DNA from: Treponema sp.
GTDB lineage: Bacteria > Spirochaetota > Spirochaetia > Treponematales > Breznakiellaceae
Length of the DNA: 6,297 bases
Direction: 5' to 3'
Assembly: GCA_031277045.1 (NCBI GenBank)
Contig: JAISLX010000121.1
Span: 1-6,297, forward strand
The position numbers and the translations under genes were made by a program. Position 1 is the stretch's first letter; each line of letters begins with the position of its first letter. This document shows positions 4,900 to 6,297 of the stretch, in pieces. The notes beneath the pieces are model-generated. The model worked only from the letters and a program-made list of their open reading frames with translations. It was not told the DNA's origin and made no database searches.

Positions 4900-4910
4900 G
4901 ATCTTTGGTA
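4900..4910 (+). promoter_or_regulatory. boxA-like antitermination site, copy 1
   Basis: GATCTTTGGTA, in the context TGATCTTTGGTAAGT, resembles rRNA boxA elements such as the Bacillus form TGTTCTTTGAAAACT (about 11 of 15 positions). boxA in the nascent RNA recruits the NusB/NusE antitermination complex. The same 11-mer recurs at 5239-5249. Confidence 0.45.
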
Positions 4911-5132
4911 AGTTATTTTGAGGTTTGTTTATCAGCCGGATTTTTTCTGTGTGATTATTCGTCAATTATTTGGGTAGACCGAAACAAGTGGTATTTCCCT
5001 CTTGATGAATCATATATAGTTAAAGCCTGTTTTGAACCGCCGGGTTTGAAAGGGTTTCGAATTTCTGTATATAACGAAACATACTTAGTACAACATTCTG
5101 AAAAAAATGTCGGAATGTGTAAATTTCGTTAA
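4902..5132 (+). pseudogene. Short AT-rich open frame, possible transposase C-terminal remnant
   Basis: An open frame of about 75 codons runs from a TGA at 4899 to TAA at 5130-5132. It has no ATG start and no ribosome site; only a TTG at 4905 could start it. The translated middle, WVDRNKWYFPLDESYIVKA and then RISVYNETYLVQH, faintly resembles the small beta-barrel at the C-terminus of IS21/Mu-type transposases (a YxVP strand, then an 'iy...iveH' strand). Base composition is more AT-rich than the genes to the left. It lies between promoter C and promoter D, inside the presumed rRNA leader, so translation is doubtful. The alternative is a chance open frame in leader DNA. Confidence 0.22.
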
Positions 5133-5150
5133 AAAACAGGTTATCGGGAC

Positions 5151-5180
5151 TTGACAAAACACGGGCGTATGTAGTAACTT
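5151..5180 (+). promoter_or_regulatory. Candidate promoter D, closest to the 16S gene
   Basis: A perfect TTGACA (5151-5156) stands about 340 bases before the 16S gene, but its -10 is poor. TAGTAA (5172-5177, spacing 15) and TAACTT (5175-5180, spacing 18) match at only three positions each. The site is supported mainly by its -35 box and by the boxA-like site and hairpins that follow. Confidence 0.45.
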
Positions 5181-5188
5181 CTATAAAT

Positions 5189-5230
5189 CGCCTCAAGGCG
5201 AAAATAAAGGAGTTTTCCCCGAGTGGGAAA
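5189..5230 (+). other. Two small hairpins in the rRNA leader
   Basis: CGCC/GGCG (5189-5192 with 5197-5200) forms a short stem around TCAA. TTTCCC/GGGAAA (5214-5219 with 5225-5230) forms a second stem around CGAGT. They lie between promoter D and the second boxA-like site. The AAAGGAG between them (5206-5212) resembles a ribosome site but no gene follows. Confidence 0.4.
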
Positions 5231-5238
5231 GTTTCCAC

Positions 5239-5249
5239 GATCTTTGGTA
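5239..5249 (+). promoter_or_regulatory. boxA-like antitermination site, copy 2
   Basis: GATCTTTGGTA is identical to 4900-4910. It sits about 60 bases after promoter D and about 250 bases before the 16S 5' end, a place typical for boxA in rRNA leaders. Confidence 0.5.
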
Positions 5250-5347
5250 TTTTAGGGAAGGGAGAGAGAAACGCGGGAGCCGGTTTTACGATCGGTTTCC
5301 GCAAGCCAAGGGCGTCATGGGAAACTGTGGCGTCCAGCAAGCGCAAT

Positions 5348-5377
5348 GACGAATCCCGGGCAAGACCCGGGTTCGTC
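5348..5377 (+). other. Strong leader hairpin before the 16S gene
   Basis: GACGAA-T-CCCGGG (5348-5360) pairs with CCCGGGTTCGTC (5366-5377): 12 base pairs, one bulged T and a CAAGA loop. No T tract follows. It is probably part of the folded rRNA precursor leader. Confidence 0.5.
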
Positions 5378-5390
5378 GAGGGTCCTGTAT

Positions 5391-5458
5391 AGCCGGCCGA
5401 AAGGCCGGGACACAAGATCCTCCGTCAAGAAGCAGGAAGGCCGGGGAACCGGCCGGCT
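5391..5458 (+). other. Competing CCGGCC/GGCCGG stems in the rRNA leader
   Basis: CCGGCC (5393-5398) pairs with GGCCGG (5403-5408) around GAAA. GGCCGG (5439-5444) pairs with CCGGCC (5449-5454) around GGAA. Both loops are GNRA-type. In addition, AGCCGGCC (5391-5398) is fully complementary to GGCCGGCT (5451-5458), giving a long-range alternative. A further stem with a C(TTCG)G loop follows at 5474-5487. Such leaders normally fold for RNase III processing and ribosome assembly. Confidence 0.5.
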
Positions 5459-5498
5459 TGAAATGAGTTCTTTCGGGCTTCGGCTCGTGAGAAAATAT

Positions 5499-6297
5499 AT
5501 CATGGAGAGTTTGATCCTGGCTCAGAACGAACGCTAGCGGCGCGTCTTAAGCATGCAAGTCGAGCGGCAAGGGGTAGCAATACCCCCTAGAGCGGCGGAC
5601 TGGTGAGTAACGCGTGGGTGACCTACCCTTAGGTTGGGGATAGCCATTAGAAATAGTGGATAATACCGAATATGGTTGTTTTGCTATGGCGAGACAAAGA
5701 AAGGAGCCTTGGCTCCGCCTGGGGATGGGCCCGCGTTCCATTAGGTAGTTGGTGAGGTAAAGGCCCACCAAGCCTGAGATGGATAGCCGGCCTGAGAGGG
5801 TGAACGGCCACACTGGGACTGAGATACGGCCCAGACTCCTACGGGAGGCAGCAGCTAAGAATATTCCGCAATGGGCGAAAGCCTGACGGAGCGACGCCGC
5901 GTGGACGAAGAAGGCCGGAAGGTTGTAAAGTCCTTTTTTTGCGGGAGAATAAGCGGGGGAGGGAATGCCCCCGCGATGACGTGAAGCAAAGAATAAGCCC
6001 CGGCTAATTACGTGCCAGCAGCCGCGGTAACACGTAAGGGGCGAGCGTTGTTCGGAATTATTGGGCGTAAAGGGCGCGTAGGCGGTTATGGAAGTCTGAT
6101 GTGAAAGGCAGGAGCTTAACTTCTGGACTGCATTGGAAACTGGATGACTGGAGTCATGGAGGGGGAGTTGGAATTCCTAGTGTAGGGGTGAAATCTGTAG
6201 ATATCAGGAAGAACACCGGTGGCGAAGGCGAACTTCTAGCCAATGACTGACGCTGAGGCGCGAAAGTGCGGGGAGCAAACAGGATTAGATACCCTGG
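5499..6297 (+). rRNA. rrs: 16S ribosomal RNA, 5' half, partial at window end
   Basis: This is the small-subunit ribosomal RNA. AGAGTTTGATCCTGGCTCAG starts at 5506 and equals Escherichia coli position 8, so the mature 5' end is near 5499 (a few bases uncertain). Later landmarks are ACTCCTACGGGAGGCAGCAG (about 5836), GTGCCAGCAGCCGCGGTAA (about 6012), TTGGGCGTAAAGGGCG and GGATTAGATACCCTGG at the window edge, equal to about E. coli position 800. Roughly half of the usual 1,500 bases is present and there is no break in the conserved core. The AACGAACGCTAGCGGCGCGTC start and TTAAGCATGCAAGTCGAGCGG are treponeme-like. The 3' end, with the anti-Shine-Dalgarno sequence, and the rest of the operon are outside the window. 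Confidence 0.98.

Noticed and set aside
4900..5249. The two GATCTTTGGTA copies as target-site duplication of an insertion
   Set aside because: The ends of the enclosed 328 bp show no terminal inverted repeats, and the 11-mer resembles boxA in a position where boxA is expected. Not excluded, but less likely.
5348..5377. tRNA or CRISPR-like repeat in the leader
   Set aside because: There is one hairpin only, with no cloverleaf, no T-loop motif in the right place and no regularly spaced repeats.
5315..5813. Several short open frames on both strands at and around the start of the 16S gene
   Set aside because: They overlap the structured leader or the rRNA gene itself and are produced by its sequence, not by coding.

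Overview
The window comes from a spirochaete, most likely a Treponema of the termite-gut group. The main evidence is the 5' half of a 16S rRNA gene (about 5499 to the window end). It begins with the bacterial AGAGTTTGATCCTGGCTCAG block and carries the treponeme-like stretch GGCGCGTCTTAAGCATGCA. The fairly GC-rich coding sequence, the lipoproteins and the LysM protein fit this. The placement is by eye; no search was run.

Layout. Positions 1-258 are the 3' end of groEL, followed by a good intrinsic terminator (289-318). A small YdbC/PC4-type nucleic-acid-binding protein (398-631) is on the minus strand, convergent with groEL. It is divergent from a two-gene plus-strand unit: a lipoprotein with a Pro/Ala/Glu linker and helical repeats (782-1963), then a secreted protein with related repeats and a C-terminal LysM-like domain (1985-2854). 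These two probably act together at the periplasm or cell wall. The LysM gene shares its stop codon bases (TTAA) with a convergent Nudix hydrolase (2851-3402, minus). A near-consensus sigma-70 promoter (3505-3533) drives a cytidylate-kinase-like protein (3553-4374) whose C-terminus looks like a BON domain.

From 4375 to about 5498 there is roughly 1.1 kb with no convincing intact gene. It holds a cluster of RNA-type hairpins (4427-4637), a 26-bp direct repeat (4385 and 4684), and a series of sigma-70-like promoters (4682, 4758, 4848 and a weaker one at 5151). It also holds an AT-rich palindrome that could be an UP element, two identical boxA-like 11-mers, a possible transposase remnant, and a GC-rich leader with competing stems just before the 16S gene. 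I read this as the control region of a ribosomal RNA operon.

The most interesting items are the kinase-like/BON fusion, the shared-repeat lipoprotein and LysM pair, the structured segment at 4479-4637, and the duplicated promoter plus boxA layout upstream of the 16S gene. No defence system, CRISPR array or intact mobile element is visible.
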